Positions 54,301 to 61,644 of a stretch of DNA of 64,000 bases are shown here, piece by piece. The notes under the pieces are model-generated. The model had not been told where the DNA came from. It searched no databases and was given only the letters and a program-made list of their open reading frames with translations. Numbering within the stretch: the first letter of the stretch is position 1; the number at the start of each line of letters is the position of its first letter. A program made the position numbers and the translations under genes. Source of the stretch: Chryseolinea soli (GTDB lineage: Bacteria; Bacteroidota; Bacteroidia; Cytophagales; Cyclobacteriaceae); contig NZ_CP032382.1 of the NCBI RefSeq assembly GCF_003589925.1, forward strand, positions 6,944,001 to 7,008,000, in the 5' to 3' direction.

Positions 54301-54662
54301 TCGGCCATGGTCACGCCCGTTTTCCACGGCACCTCACAGCTCACACCCGCGGCCTTGGCAATTTCCTTGAACTTGAAATTTCCCTGGTTGATGTAGAGTG
54401 CGTTTGGCTTCATGTTGGCCGTGAAGTAAAGATCGTCCAGGCCGTCGTTGTTCACATCGCCCACGGCGACACCCCCACCGTTGAAGAAATACTCATAGGT
54501 GAGCACGTTCGACTTCGGTGTTTCTTCCAGCATATTCCGGAAGGTCACCCCCGTCTTTGGTGCGGGCAGCGATTCAAACAAGGGGACTTGCGCCGATGCA
54601 GAAGGGTGGTAAAAAATCAGCGGGACGATTAGAAAAAAAAGCTGTCGATGCAGGCCTTTCAT
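51369..54662 (-). CDS. FG-GAP/VCBS repeat protein with ASPIC-UnbV domain
   Basis: The 1097-residue protein has a signal peptide (MKGLHRQLFFLIVPLIFYHPSASA). It then has many FG-GAP beta-propeller repeats carrying calcium-binding loops (GDVNNDGLDDLYF, ADVNGDGYLDLYV, FDYDHDGDLDMYL, ADLDNDGDLDLVV). An ASPIC-UnbV domain near residues 510-580 (MNTRAIGAKVKFYTG, GFQSAVSDRIHVGLG, ITWPSGKQETL) is followed by a second set of repeats. These proteins are secreted or surface-attached in Bacteroidota and usually sit next to SusC/SusD sets. The chosen ATG at 54662 gives the signal peptide; an in-frame one 33 bp upstream does not. First gene of a unit with the haloperoxidase. Confidence 0.92.
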   Translation of the reverse strand: MKGLHRQLFFLIVPLIFYHPSASAQVPLFESLPAPKTGVTFRNMLEETPKSNVLTYEYFFNGGGVAVGDVNNDGLDDLYFTANMKPNALYINQGNFKFKEIAKAAGVSCEVPWKTGVTMADVNGDGYLDLYVCFSGKGDPEKRRNKLFINNKDLTFTERAAEYGLDDPGYSTHASFFDYDHDGDLDMYLLNHNVVVIREFEYAKAKQTRDPYAGHKLFRNDNGHFKDVSEAAGIKGNPLGFGLGITVADINKDGWMDMYVSNDYVEPDYVYINNGDGTFTDRMTEYMQHISYFSMGCDVSDINNDAWPDIFTVDMLPEDNHRQKLLYGPENYEQYALMVMNGFYFQNMRNMLHLNNGNGTYSEIGQLAGVSKTDWSWAPLLADYDNDGWKDLFITNGYFRDYTNRDFLKYKGDYYFEKVKAHEKADTFHLVSTMTSTPVHDYAYRNNGDLTFTDVSKAWGFGAPNFSNGAAYADLDNDGDLDLVVNNENATASVFKNLSREQHPELHYLQVSLVASGMNTRAIGAKVKFYTGDKIQYQEHVPARGFQSAVSDRIHVGLGKVDVVDSIAITWPSGKQETLRQVKADQVLMVKEDENAKTVRPTMTPLNPVFEAADPLVGYAHVEAGFNDFKRQPLLLTMLTACGPVMATADVNGDGLTDVFVGGAEDNPGKLFVQTPAGSFNEVASLALGKKFTDADALFLDADGDKDMDLYIVSGGYNEYKEKDDALQDRLYLNDGKGKFTLASGLPDVRVSKSCIAARDFDHDGDVDVFLGGRVIPGKYPATPESFLLRNQNGKFENVAEAVAPGLSHIGMVTDAAWLDLNGDRWEDLVVMGEFMAIEVYVNEGGKRLVKSTDKFFDRSATGLWNKMIVYDFDGDGDEDIMAGNLGLNTQLHASATEPLTLVYKDFDNNGSLDPILVYYLQGKPYPFPTRDELLDQMYSMRKKFTSYASYADAQLNDVFSGGDLKDAISLKAEMLESVYLENTGQKLVPHSLPTQAQFAPLYAFALTDFNGDGHMDVIAAGNQSSIRIRMGVIDANFGQLLAGDGKGNFRYVPQGESGLTFIGDVKSLEMIRAGQDNYLLLGVNNVGIANYKLRKK

Positions 54663-54816
54663 GAGGACGAAGGGTTCAGGCTGGTTGTCATACAAGATAA
54701 CATATGTTCTTCCATAAGGTATCCTCCTGGCGAGTTTTTTTTGAAAAAAGTAGCGGTTCTTTCGCGTAAAATGTGATCTTTGATAAGCCCCCTTTTTGGG
54801 CTTTGATCCCCTGCCT

Positions 54817-56352
54817 ATGCCGCATGTTCCCGGTGTGTTTTTTCGCCTGCTTTACCGCTATGGATTTGCGGTCGCGATGGGCTTTCTGCTGATGCACTGT
54901 GGGAGGCGAAAAAGCGAAGTCGTGTGGATGAAAGATATTGGCGTCATCGGCTCGCAATCCTCGCCACGCACCGCCGACCTCGACGGCGACGGTGTGCTGG
55001 ACCTGGTGATGGGTGCCGGCAAAAATGAATTTCAAAAAAGTGCTTATGGCATCGTCGCCCTGAATGGAAAAACGGGCGAACTCCTGTGGAAGCAAACCGC
55101 CACCGACCAGGTTTATGGCTCCGCCACGTTTTGCGACATCAACGCCGACGGCACCCCCGACATTTTCATCGGCGGCCGTTCCCCCCATCTCAAAGCCCTT
55201 AACGGCAAAACCGGCGACGTCCTTTGGGAATATCATGCCTCGGACCATGCACAGGATTCCATCTTGAAATACGCGCGTTTCAATTTCAACAACAGCGTCC
55301 TCGTCCCCGATCAAAACGGCGATGGCATCAAAGACCTCCTCACCGTGAACGGCGGTAACGCCGCGGCCGCCCCGGACTCAGAGGTGAACCGGTTCCCCGG
55401 GGTGCTCATGCTGTTCGACAGCAAAACGGGAAACATCCTGGCCGCCGACACCATGCCCGATGGCAAAGAGTCCTATATGTCGCCCCTTTGCTTTTCGCAA
55501 CCGGGTAGTTCCGATCTCACCCTCATCTTTGGGACCGGCGGCGAAACCATCAACGGCCATCTATACGCAGGCCACCTGCAAGACCTCTTGCAACACCGCC
55601 TCGCCAACGCTACCGCCATTGCCACGGAAACCGGCCACGGCTTTATCGCACCACCCTCGATAGCCGACATCAACGCCGATGGCTACCGTGACATCGTGGC
55701 CATCACACACGGCAGCACCGTCGTGGCTGTGGATGGCAAAACCCTTCAACCCTTGTGGACCCAATCCGTGAAGGGCACGGAGTGCAGCAATAGCTTTGCC
55801 GTGGGATATTTCACCGACGATGACGTCCCCGATTTCTTCACCTTTGTCAGCCGCGGCCAGTGGCCCAACAGTGCCGGCTCACGCCAGGTGCTCATCGACG
55901 GCAAAACGGGCGCCATCGCGTATACGGATTCCATCGGCTGCACCGGTTTTTCATCCCCCGTAGTCTACGACCTCAACCACGACGGCCGCGACGAAGTCAT
56001 CCTCAGCGTAAATGAATTCGATTGTGCGTTGGGTTTTGCCGGCAAGACCCCGCCCGTCATGGAAAACAAACTTATCGCCATCGACTTTCGCAAAAGCGAC
56101 GTGCAGGTGATCGACCAAACCCAAGGCTTCAAAAACATTTTCTCCACCCCCTGGATTGGAGACCTCGACGGCGATGGCTATCTCGACATCGTACATTGCC
56201 AGTACTATCACCATGGCAATCTGCTCCTGTTTTTAGGAACCCGCATCAAACGCATCGCCACACCCATCCGTGTCAAAGCGCCGGTGCGGTGGGGAGCGTA
56301 TATGGGAACGTTTGGCGATGGCATATTCGATGGCGATCATATAAACCCGTAA
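54817..56352 (+). CDS. FG-GAP repeat lipoprotein
   Basis: The 511-residue protein has a hydrophobic N-terminus ending in a lipobox-like LLMHCG. Beta-propeller repeats follow (TADLDGDGVLDLVMG, CDINADGTPDIFIGG, PDQNGDGIKDLLTVNGG, ADINADGYRDIVAI, YDLNHDGRDEVIL, GDLDGDGYLDIVHC) plus PQQ-like blades (LNGKTGELLWKQT). It lacks an ASPIC-UnbV domain. The ATG at 54817 starts the signal; the open frame extends a few codons further. It is divergent from the large FG-GAP gene and 5 bp upstream of another FG-GAP gene, with which it is likely co-transcribed. Confidence 0.88.
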   Translation: MPHVPGVFFRLLYRYGFAVAMGFLLMHCGRRKSEVVWMKDIGVIGSQSSPRTADLDGDGVLDLVMGAGKNEFQKSAYGIVALNGKTGELLWKQTATDQVYGSATFCDINADGTPDIFIGGRSPHLKALNGKTGDVLWEYHASDHAQDSILKYARFNFNNSVLVPDQNGDGIKDLLTVNGGNAAAAPDSEVNRFPGVLMLFDSKTGNILAADTMPDGKESYMSPLCFSQPGSSDLTLIFGTGGETINGHLYAGHLQDLLQHRLANATAIATETGHGFIAPPSIADINADGYRDIVAITHGSTVVAVDGKTLQPLWTQSVKGTECSNSFAVGYFTDDDVPDFFTFVSRGQWPNSAGSRQVLIDGKTGAIAYTDSIGCTGFSSPVVYDLNHDGRDEVILSVNEFDCALGFAGKTPPVMENKLIAIDFRKSDVQVIDQTQGFKNIFSTPWIGDLDGDGYLDIVHCQYYHHGNLLLFLGTRIKRIATPIRVKAPVRWGAYMGTFGDGIFDGDHINP

Positions 56353-56357
56353 GTATT

Positions 56358-59300
56358 GTGCAACCCTGGGCAACATCATCAAAAACACTAACGCTGAGGC
56401 TCTGTCCTCCCCTCATGCTCTTTCTGTTGTGCAGTGGCTGCGGTAAAAAAGAAACTGCTTCCCCTGCCACAGCAACGGACAAGACCGCACCGCTCTTCAC
56501 GTTGCTCGCCGCCGACATCACCGGCATTGGCTTTGTAAATAAAGTAGTGGACGAAGAGAAGTTCAACGTACTTACCTATCGCAACTTCTACAACGGCGGT
56601 GGCGTGGCCATTGGTGACATCAACAACGATGGCCTGCCGGATATTTACTTCACCTCCAACCAGGACAAAAACAAACTCTATCTCAACAAAGGCAATTTCG
56701 TTTTTGAAGACATCACCGAAAAAGCCGGCGTGGCCGGAACAAAGGTCTGGAGCACGGGCGTTACCATGGCCGACGTGAACGCCGACGGCTGGCTCGACCT
56801 CTATGTCTGCAACTCCGGTGATGTCGACGGCGCCTTTCGCGAGAACGAGCTTTTCATCAACAACGGCAATGGCACATTCACCGAAAAAGCGAAAGCCTAT
56901 AATCTCAACAACGAAGGCTACTCCACCCACGCCGCTTTTTTTGACTATGACCAGGACGGCGATCTCGATTGTTACATCCTCAACAATAGTTTCAAAGACC
57001 CCGCCCGCATCGAACTCTACAGCAAGATGCGCGAACGCTCCGACCCCGGTGGCGACAAGCTGATGCGCAACGATGGCGAGAAGTTCACCGATGTCACCAC
57101 CGCGGCGGGCATCTACAGCAGCGCCGTGGGCTTTGGGTTGGGTGTGGCTGTGAGCGATGTCAACAATGATCTGCTGCCGGATATTTATGTGAGCAACGAC
57201 TTTTGGGAGCGTGACTATCTCTACATCAACCAGGGCCACGGCAAATTCCACGAAGAGTTGATCGACCGCATCGACTATTGTTCCGTGTCCAGTATGGGGG
57301 CAGACATTGCCGACCTCAACAACGACGGCAGCCCCGAGATCTTCACCACCGATATGCTCCCCGCCGACAACTACCGGCTCAAAGCCACCATCGCCTTCGA
57401 TCCCTATCACCTCGAAGACACCAAATATCGCGCAAACTACCACTATCAAATGGTGCAGAATTGTCTCCACCTCAACGATGGCCACGGTTTTTTCCAGGAA
57501 ATCGCCTTGCAGGCCGGTGTGTCGGCCACGGACTGGAGCTGGGGGGCGCTCATTTTCGACTTTGAGAATGACGGCCGCAAAGACATCTTTGTCAGCAACG
57601 GCATCCAACGCGACATCATGTCCATGGACTTTCGCGAGTTCATCGGCGACGCGCAAAAAAAGAACGAGGTCATCAGCCGCCGCGGCAAATTCGACTATCG
57701 CGATTTCATCACGCTCATCCCCTCCCGGCCGTTGGCAAACTATGCCTTTGAAAGTACAGGCGAGTGGTCCTTCCACGACAAAGCACAAGTATTAGGATTG
57801 GCGCAGCCCTCTTTCAGCAACGGATCGTCCTATGCCGACCTGGATGCCGACGGTGACCTCGACCTGGTGGTCAGCAACATCAACGCGCCCTGCTTTGTCT
57901 ACCGGAACGAAGCCAATACCAAAGAGAAAAATCATTATCTCAAGACCACGTTCAAAGGACCTGCTCGCGATCCCTTTGGCATCGGCGCGCAAGTGACTTT
58001 GAAAATGGGCTCGCAAATCTTGACGCTCCAAAACTTCAACAGCCGCGGCTTTCAAAGCAGCATTGAACCGTCGTTACTGTTTGGTCTCGGAAAAACAGAT
58101 CACATCGACACCCTCACCGTGACCTGGCCCGACGGCAAGAAGGAGACTTTGACGCAACTAAAGGCCGACCAATCCCTCGCGCTCGATTATGCAAAGGCCG
58201 CACCAAGCCCGGCAATAAATCCTCCATACCTGGCACACAACGATTTTGAAGACGTCAGCGCGCAAGTCCTCCACGGTGACGCTACGCATCATGAGAATCG
58301 ACACAACGACTTTGACCAGGAAATTCTGCTCACGCGGATGTTGTCCACCGAAGGACCGCGCCTGGTAAAAGGAGATGTAAACGGCGACGGCAAAGAGGAT
58401 CTCATTCTCCTGGGCGCGTCCGGCGACCCTTGCAAATTGTTCGTCCAAAAAACCGACGGCACGTTCATGCTCAAACCTACACCCGCATTTGTAACCGACA
58501 AGAAATTTGAAAGCACCTGCGGCACCTTCTTCGACCAGGATGCCGACGGCGATCTCGATCTCATGATCGGCTCTGGAGGAAACGAACCCGAAATGGATCG
58601 TTCTTATTTCCTGGTGCGTTGCTACAAAAACGACGGCAAAGGAAACTTCTCACCCAACCCCACCGCCATCCCACAACTCATCGGCAATTTTTCCACCCTG
58701 CTCGCAGAAGATTTTGATCATGACGGCCGCGCAGAGATCTTCCTGGGCGCACGCGCTGTGCCGGGCAACTACGGTTTGCCGCCGCAAAGCTATCTGCTCA
58801 AATATGACCACGGCGAATGGCTCAACATTGCCCTTCCCTCGCTGGGCAACGTGGGCATGGTCACCGACGCCACCTGGGCCGACACAAACGGCGACGGATT
58901 CAAAGAACTCGTTGTGGTAGGTGACTGGATGTCCATCCACATTTTCAAAAATGACAAAGGCATGCTCACCGACCCCGACACCGTGCCGCACAGCACCGGC
59001 TGGTGGAACCGCATCCAGGCGGCCGACCTCGACAAAGACGGCGACATGGATTTCGTTGTCGGCAACTGGGGACTCAACACCAAGTTCAAGGCATCGACCA
59101 GCCGTCCCGTAGGGATGTACGTCAACGACTTCGACGACAACGGCAAAAGCGAACCCATCATCACCTGGTATCCCCCACTCGACACGATCCCCTATCCCTT
59201 CGTTTCCAAAGTGGAACTCACCAGCCAATTGCCCGCGTTGCGAAAACGCATTCTCAAATACGCCGACTACGCCACAAAAACCTACGACTCCCTTTTCCCC

Positions 59301-59702
59301 GCTGCCATTCGCGAGCGCTCGCTGGTCTACAAAGCCGAAACCCTCGAGAGCGCTATTCTTTGGAATGATGGGGCAACCTTCCGGCTAACATCGTTGCCGA
59401 AGGAAGCACAAGTCTCACCGGTGTTCGCCATCCTCGCCGACGACCTTGATCAAGATGGTGCCATCGACCTTTGGCTCGGCGGAAATTTCTATGCGCTAAA
59501 ACCCCAGGTTGGTCGCCATGATGCCAGTCGTGGTGTGTTCTTAAAGGGCAACGGTACTTCGTTCCATTACCAACCTCAGGAACATACGTCGCTTTATATG
59601 AAAGGTGAGGTTCGCGATGCGGCGGTCATCAACACTTCGCAAGGCAAACGGATCTTTGTTGCGCGTAACAATGCTTCTATGCTGGTGTTTCGTAAGCGTT
59701 GA
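56358..59702 (+). CDS. FG-GAP/VCBS repeat lipoprotein with ASPIC-UnbV domain
   Basis: The GTG at 56358, 5 bp after the upstream stop, is the likely start. It gives a lipoprotein signal (LTLRLCPPLMLFLLCSGCGKK); an ATG at 56415 would lose the basic n-region. The roughly 1114-residue protein has two blocks of FG-GAP repeats with calcium loops (GDINNDGLPDIYF, ADVNADGWLDLYV, ADLDADGDLDLVV, GDVNGDGKEDLIL). They flank an ASPIC-UnbV domain (GIGAQVTLKMG, RGFQSSIEPSLLFGLGKTDHID, TVTWPDGKKETL). It closely parallels the 51369-54662 protein and is probably its paralogue. A hairpin terminator follows at 59955. A surface role with the SusCD pair is likely. Confidence 0.9.
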   Translation: MQPWATSSKTLTLRLCPPLMLFLLCSGCGKKETASPATATDKTAPLFTLLAADITGIGFVNKVVDEEKFNVLTYRNFYNGGGVAIGDINNDGLPDIYFTSNQDKNKLYLNKGNFVFEDITEKAGVAGTKVWSTGVTMADVNADGWLDLYVCNSGDVDGAFRENELFINNGNGTFTEKAKAYNLNNEGYSTHAAFFDYDQDGDLDCYILNNSFKDPARIELYSKMRERSDPGGDKLMRNDGEKFTDVTTAAGIYSSAVGFGLGVAVSDVNNDLLPDIYVSNDFWERDYLYINQGHGKFHEELIDRIDYCSVSSMGADIADLNNDGSPEIFTTDMLPADNYRLKATIAFDPYHLEDTKYRANYHYQMVQNCLHLNDGHGFFQEIALQAGVSATDWSWGALIFDFENDGRKDIFVSNGIQRDIMSMDFREFIGDAQKKNEVISRRGKFDYRDFITLIPSRPLANYAFESTGEWSFHDKAQVLGLAQPSFSNGSSYADLDADGDLDLVVSNINAPCFVYRNEANTKEKNHYLKTTFKGPARDPFGIGAQVTLKMGSQILTLQNFNSRGFQSSIEPSLLFGLGKTDHIDTLTVTWPDGKKETLTQLKADQSLALDYAKAAPSPAINPPYLAHNDFEDVSAQVLHGDATHHENRHNDFDQEILLTRMLSTEGPRLVKGDVNGDGKEDLILLGASGDPCKLFVQKTDGTFMLKPTPAFVTDKKFESTCGTFFDQDADGDLDLMIGSGGNEPEMDRSYFLVRCYKNDGKGNFSPNPTAIPQLIGNFSTLLAEDFDHDGRAEIFLGARAVPGNYGLPPQSYLLKYDHGEWLNIALPSLGNVGMVTDATWADTNGDGFKELVVVGDWMSIHIFKNDKGMLTDPDTVPHSTGWWNRIQAADLDKDGDMDFVVGNWGLNTKFKASTSRPVGMYVNDFDDNGKSEPIITWYPPLDTIPYPFVSKVELTSQLPALRKRILKYADYATKTYDSLFPAAIRERSLVYKAETLESAILWNDGATFRLTSLPKEAQVSPVFAILADDLDQDGAIDLWLGGNFYALKPQVGRHDASRGVFLKGNGTSFHYQPQEHTSLYMKGEVRDAAVINTSQGKRIFVARNNASMLVFRKR

Positions 59703-60005
59703 TCGAGGCACATCATTCCGCAGGCACAAGTTTCATTTGGCTTGGTACTTCCACAACGAATCCCGTGGAGAGCTTATTGAAGTTGCGTGGGTGTTGTATT
59801 TGAAATTGGAGGAACCGGCTTCGGGTCTTTGCCGGGGTTTCGTTTTATCGGGTGCGAAGTATATCCGTGTTTTCTGCATTCGAAATTCGGGGTGTCTTGA
59901 ACTGCGGGGTGTAGCGTTTTAGAGATTTTGTGCCTGCGACACACATGCTCACAAAAAAAGCCGTCTCGGACGAGACGGCTTTTTGAATTGTGCACGAACG
60001 GGGAT
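59703..60005. other. Intergenic region between FG-GAP and SusD genes
   Basis: This 303-bp gap lies between convergent genes. Apart from the terminator hairpin at 59955-59984, I see nothing in it; the short open frames there are not coding-like. Confidence 0.7.
59955..59984. terminator. Bidirectional Rho-independent terminator
   Basis: AAAAAGCCGTCTCG/CGAGACGGCTTTTT is a near-perfect hairpin with A and T tracts on both sides, between the convergent FG-GAP gene and SusD gene. It would end both. Confidence 0.9.
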
Positions 60006-61625
60006 CTATTCGGGTCCTCCAGCCCACCACACTTTGGTCGTGTAGAGGTTGGGTGATGTTGCGCCAGCGGCGAAGTTGGGGTTGCCGGCCACTTCCGCAT
60101 TGGGATAGCGGAGGCGTTGCGGAATTGTGCCGCCGGTGATGTTACCAGGATAATTCGTCGGCGTTAACGCGGGGATACCGGTTCTTCTCCAATCCGACCA
60201 GGCTTCCCACCAGTTGAGGAATTTACTTGCCCACAATTGTTCGCCGATCATGGCGAGTTTTTCTGATTGTGTTCCTGTATACGGGTAAGTCGCCAGGTAG
60301 GTGGCAACCTCGCCATCAGAAACGGTAAGCGTGGCGTCGTAAGGCGTGAACATTTGCATGGCTGCTTTTACACCGGCTGCGTAGTGTGCCGGTGCTGCGC
60401 CGGCAGAGAGGCCACCCAGACCGCGCTCGGCGGCTTCGGCCATCAGGAATTCCACTTCGGCATAGTTCATGAGCATGTAAGACTCGTCGTTGTCGAGCAT
60501 CAACGGATTGATCTTGGAGTACGTCGCATCCTGATCCACGGGTTTGGGTGCACCTTCATAAACCTGGAGGCCTGGTGCATCGTAACCATTGGGCATGCCC
60601 TTTTGCTTCAGCGGATCGCTTACCGTGGGTTCCCACTTAGGAGGATTCCAATCGCCAATGCCGCCGCAGATGATCATCAACCGTGGATCATCATCCGATA
60701 CGTCGTTGGGGTTGGCGCCCTTCAGCCAATCGATAAAGGTCTTGCTCAGGAAGGTAGGTTGACCGCCGTCGCCAGGATAAAACGCACGGCTGATGCCGTT
60801 TTGATTCACCCATTGGCTGGGGGCCAGCGCCATCGGCACCCACACGTTGTCGTCGTTGCTCTCGAAACCACCGCCGGCAACCGCTTTGGCGATGTAGGTT
60901 TCGGCTGTGGCCTGATCGACATTCGAAATGCGCATGGCCAGGCGCAGCATCAACGAGTAGCCGAATTTTTTCCACTTGTCGATGTCACCATCGTAGTACA
61001 AATCGGCTGCTCCAAAACCCTCGTCCGCATTGCCGTCGCTCAAAGCGGCTGTGGCTTCATCCAATTCCTTCAGCAGGTCGGCATAGATGGCCTTTTGCTT
61101 ATCGTATTTGGGATAGAAGATCTTGTCCACGCCCTGAAGGGCTTCGCTATACGGCACGCTTCCATAGTAGTCGGTGAGCCGGTGAAAAAGCTGGGCGCGT
61201 ACGATGCGGGCGGCCTGGCGAAGATTCAGGTATTTGCCCTCGGCATATCCGCCGGGTCCGCTTTGACGAAGGATTGCCGCCAGGTTATTCAATTCATCAC
61301 CATAGATAAATTCAAATGGTGCACTCGACGTTTCTGCATTGTCGGTGTACTTGTCGCCCGGTGCGATACCGCCGCCGGCGTTGGCAAGCTGTTGGATGGC
61401 ATAAGAACACATGCCGATATTGGTGCGCCAATCGATGTAACGATTGTCACCCGCAGCACCGCCCGAAGCCGAGCCCAATTGCGCAGACGTGAACAGAAAA
61501 TTCAAATTGAGTTCATTGACGAATTGTGGACTATTGTTGAGGTTGTGCAGGGAGTCCGTATCACAGCCTGCAACAAAGATCACCACCAGAATCGTCGACA
61601 GGAGATATTTATGTAATTGCTTCAT
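60006..61625 (-). CDS. SusD/RagB-like nutrient-binding outer-membrane lipoprotein
   Basis: The 539-residue protein has a lipoprotein signal with Cys at residue 21 (VVIFVAGCDTDS). The helical repeat fold follows: AARIVRAQLFHRLTDYYGSVPYSEALQG, YADLLKELDEATAAL, KWKKFGYSLMLRLAMRISNV and the late QLWASKFLNWWEAWSDWRRTG. This is the SusD-like (SusD_2) pattern. It acts as the surface lid of the SusC transporter encoded 19 bp upstream. The ligand class cannot be told from the sequence. Confidence 0.94.
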   Translation of the reverse strand: MKQLHKYLLSTILVVIFVAGCDTDSLHNLNNSPQFVNELNLNFLFTSAQLGSASGGAAGDNRYIDWRTNIGMCSYAIQQLANAGGGIAPGDKYTDNAETSSAPFEFIYGDELNNLAAILRQSGPGGYAEGKYLNLRQAARIVRAQLFHRLTDYYGSVPYSEALQGVDKIFYPKYDKQKAIYADLLKELDEATAALSDGNADEGFGAADLYYDGDIDKWKKFGYSLMLRLAMRISNVDQATAETYIAKAVAGGGFESNDDNVWVPMALAPSQWVNQNGISRAFYPGDGGQPTFLSKTFIDWLKGANPNDVSDDDPRLMIICGGIGDWNPPKWEPTVSDPLKQKGMPNGYDAPGLQVYEGAPKPVDQDATYSKINPLMLDNDESYMLMNYAEVEFLMAEAAERGLGGLSAGAAPAHYAAGVKAAMQMFTPYDATLTVSDGEVATYLATYPYTGTQSEKLAMIGEQLWASKFLNWWEAWSDWRRTGIPALTPTNYPGNITGGTIPQRLRYPNAEVAGNPNFAAGATSPNLYTTKVWWAGGPE

Positions 61626-61644
61626 GTCTTTCAGATTTAAAAAG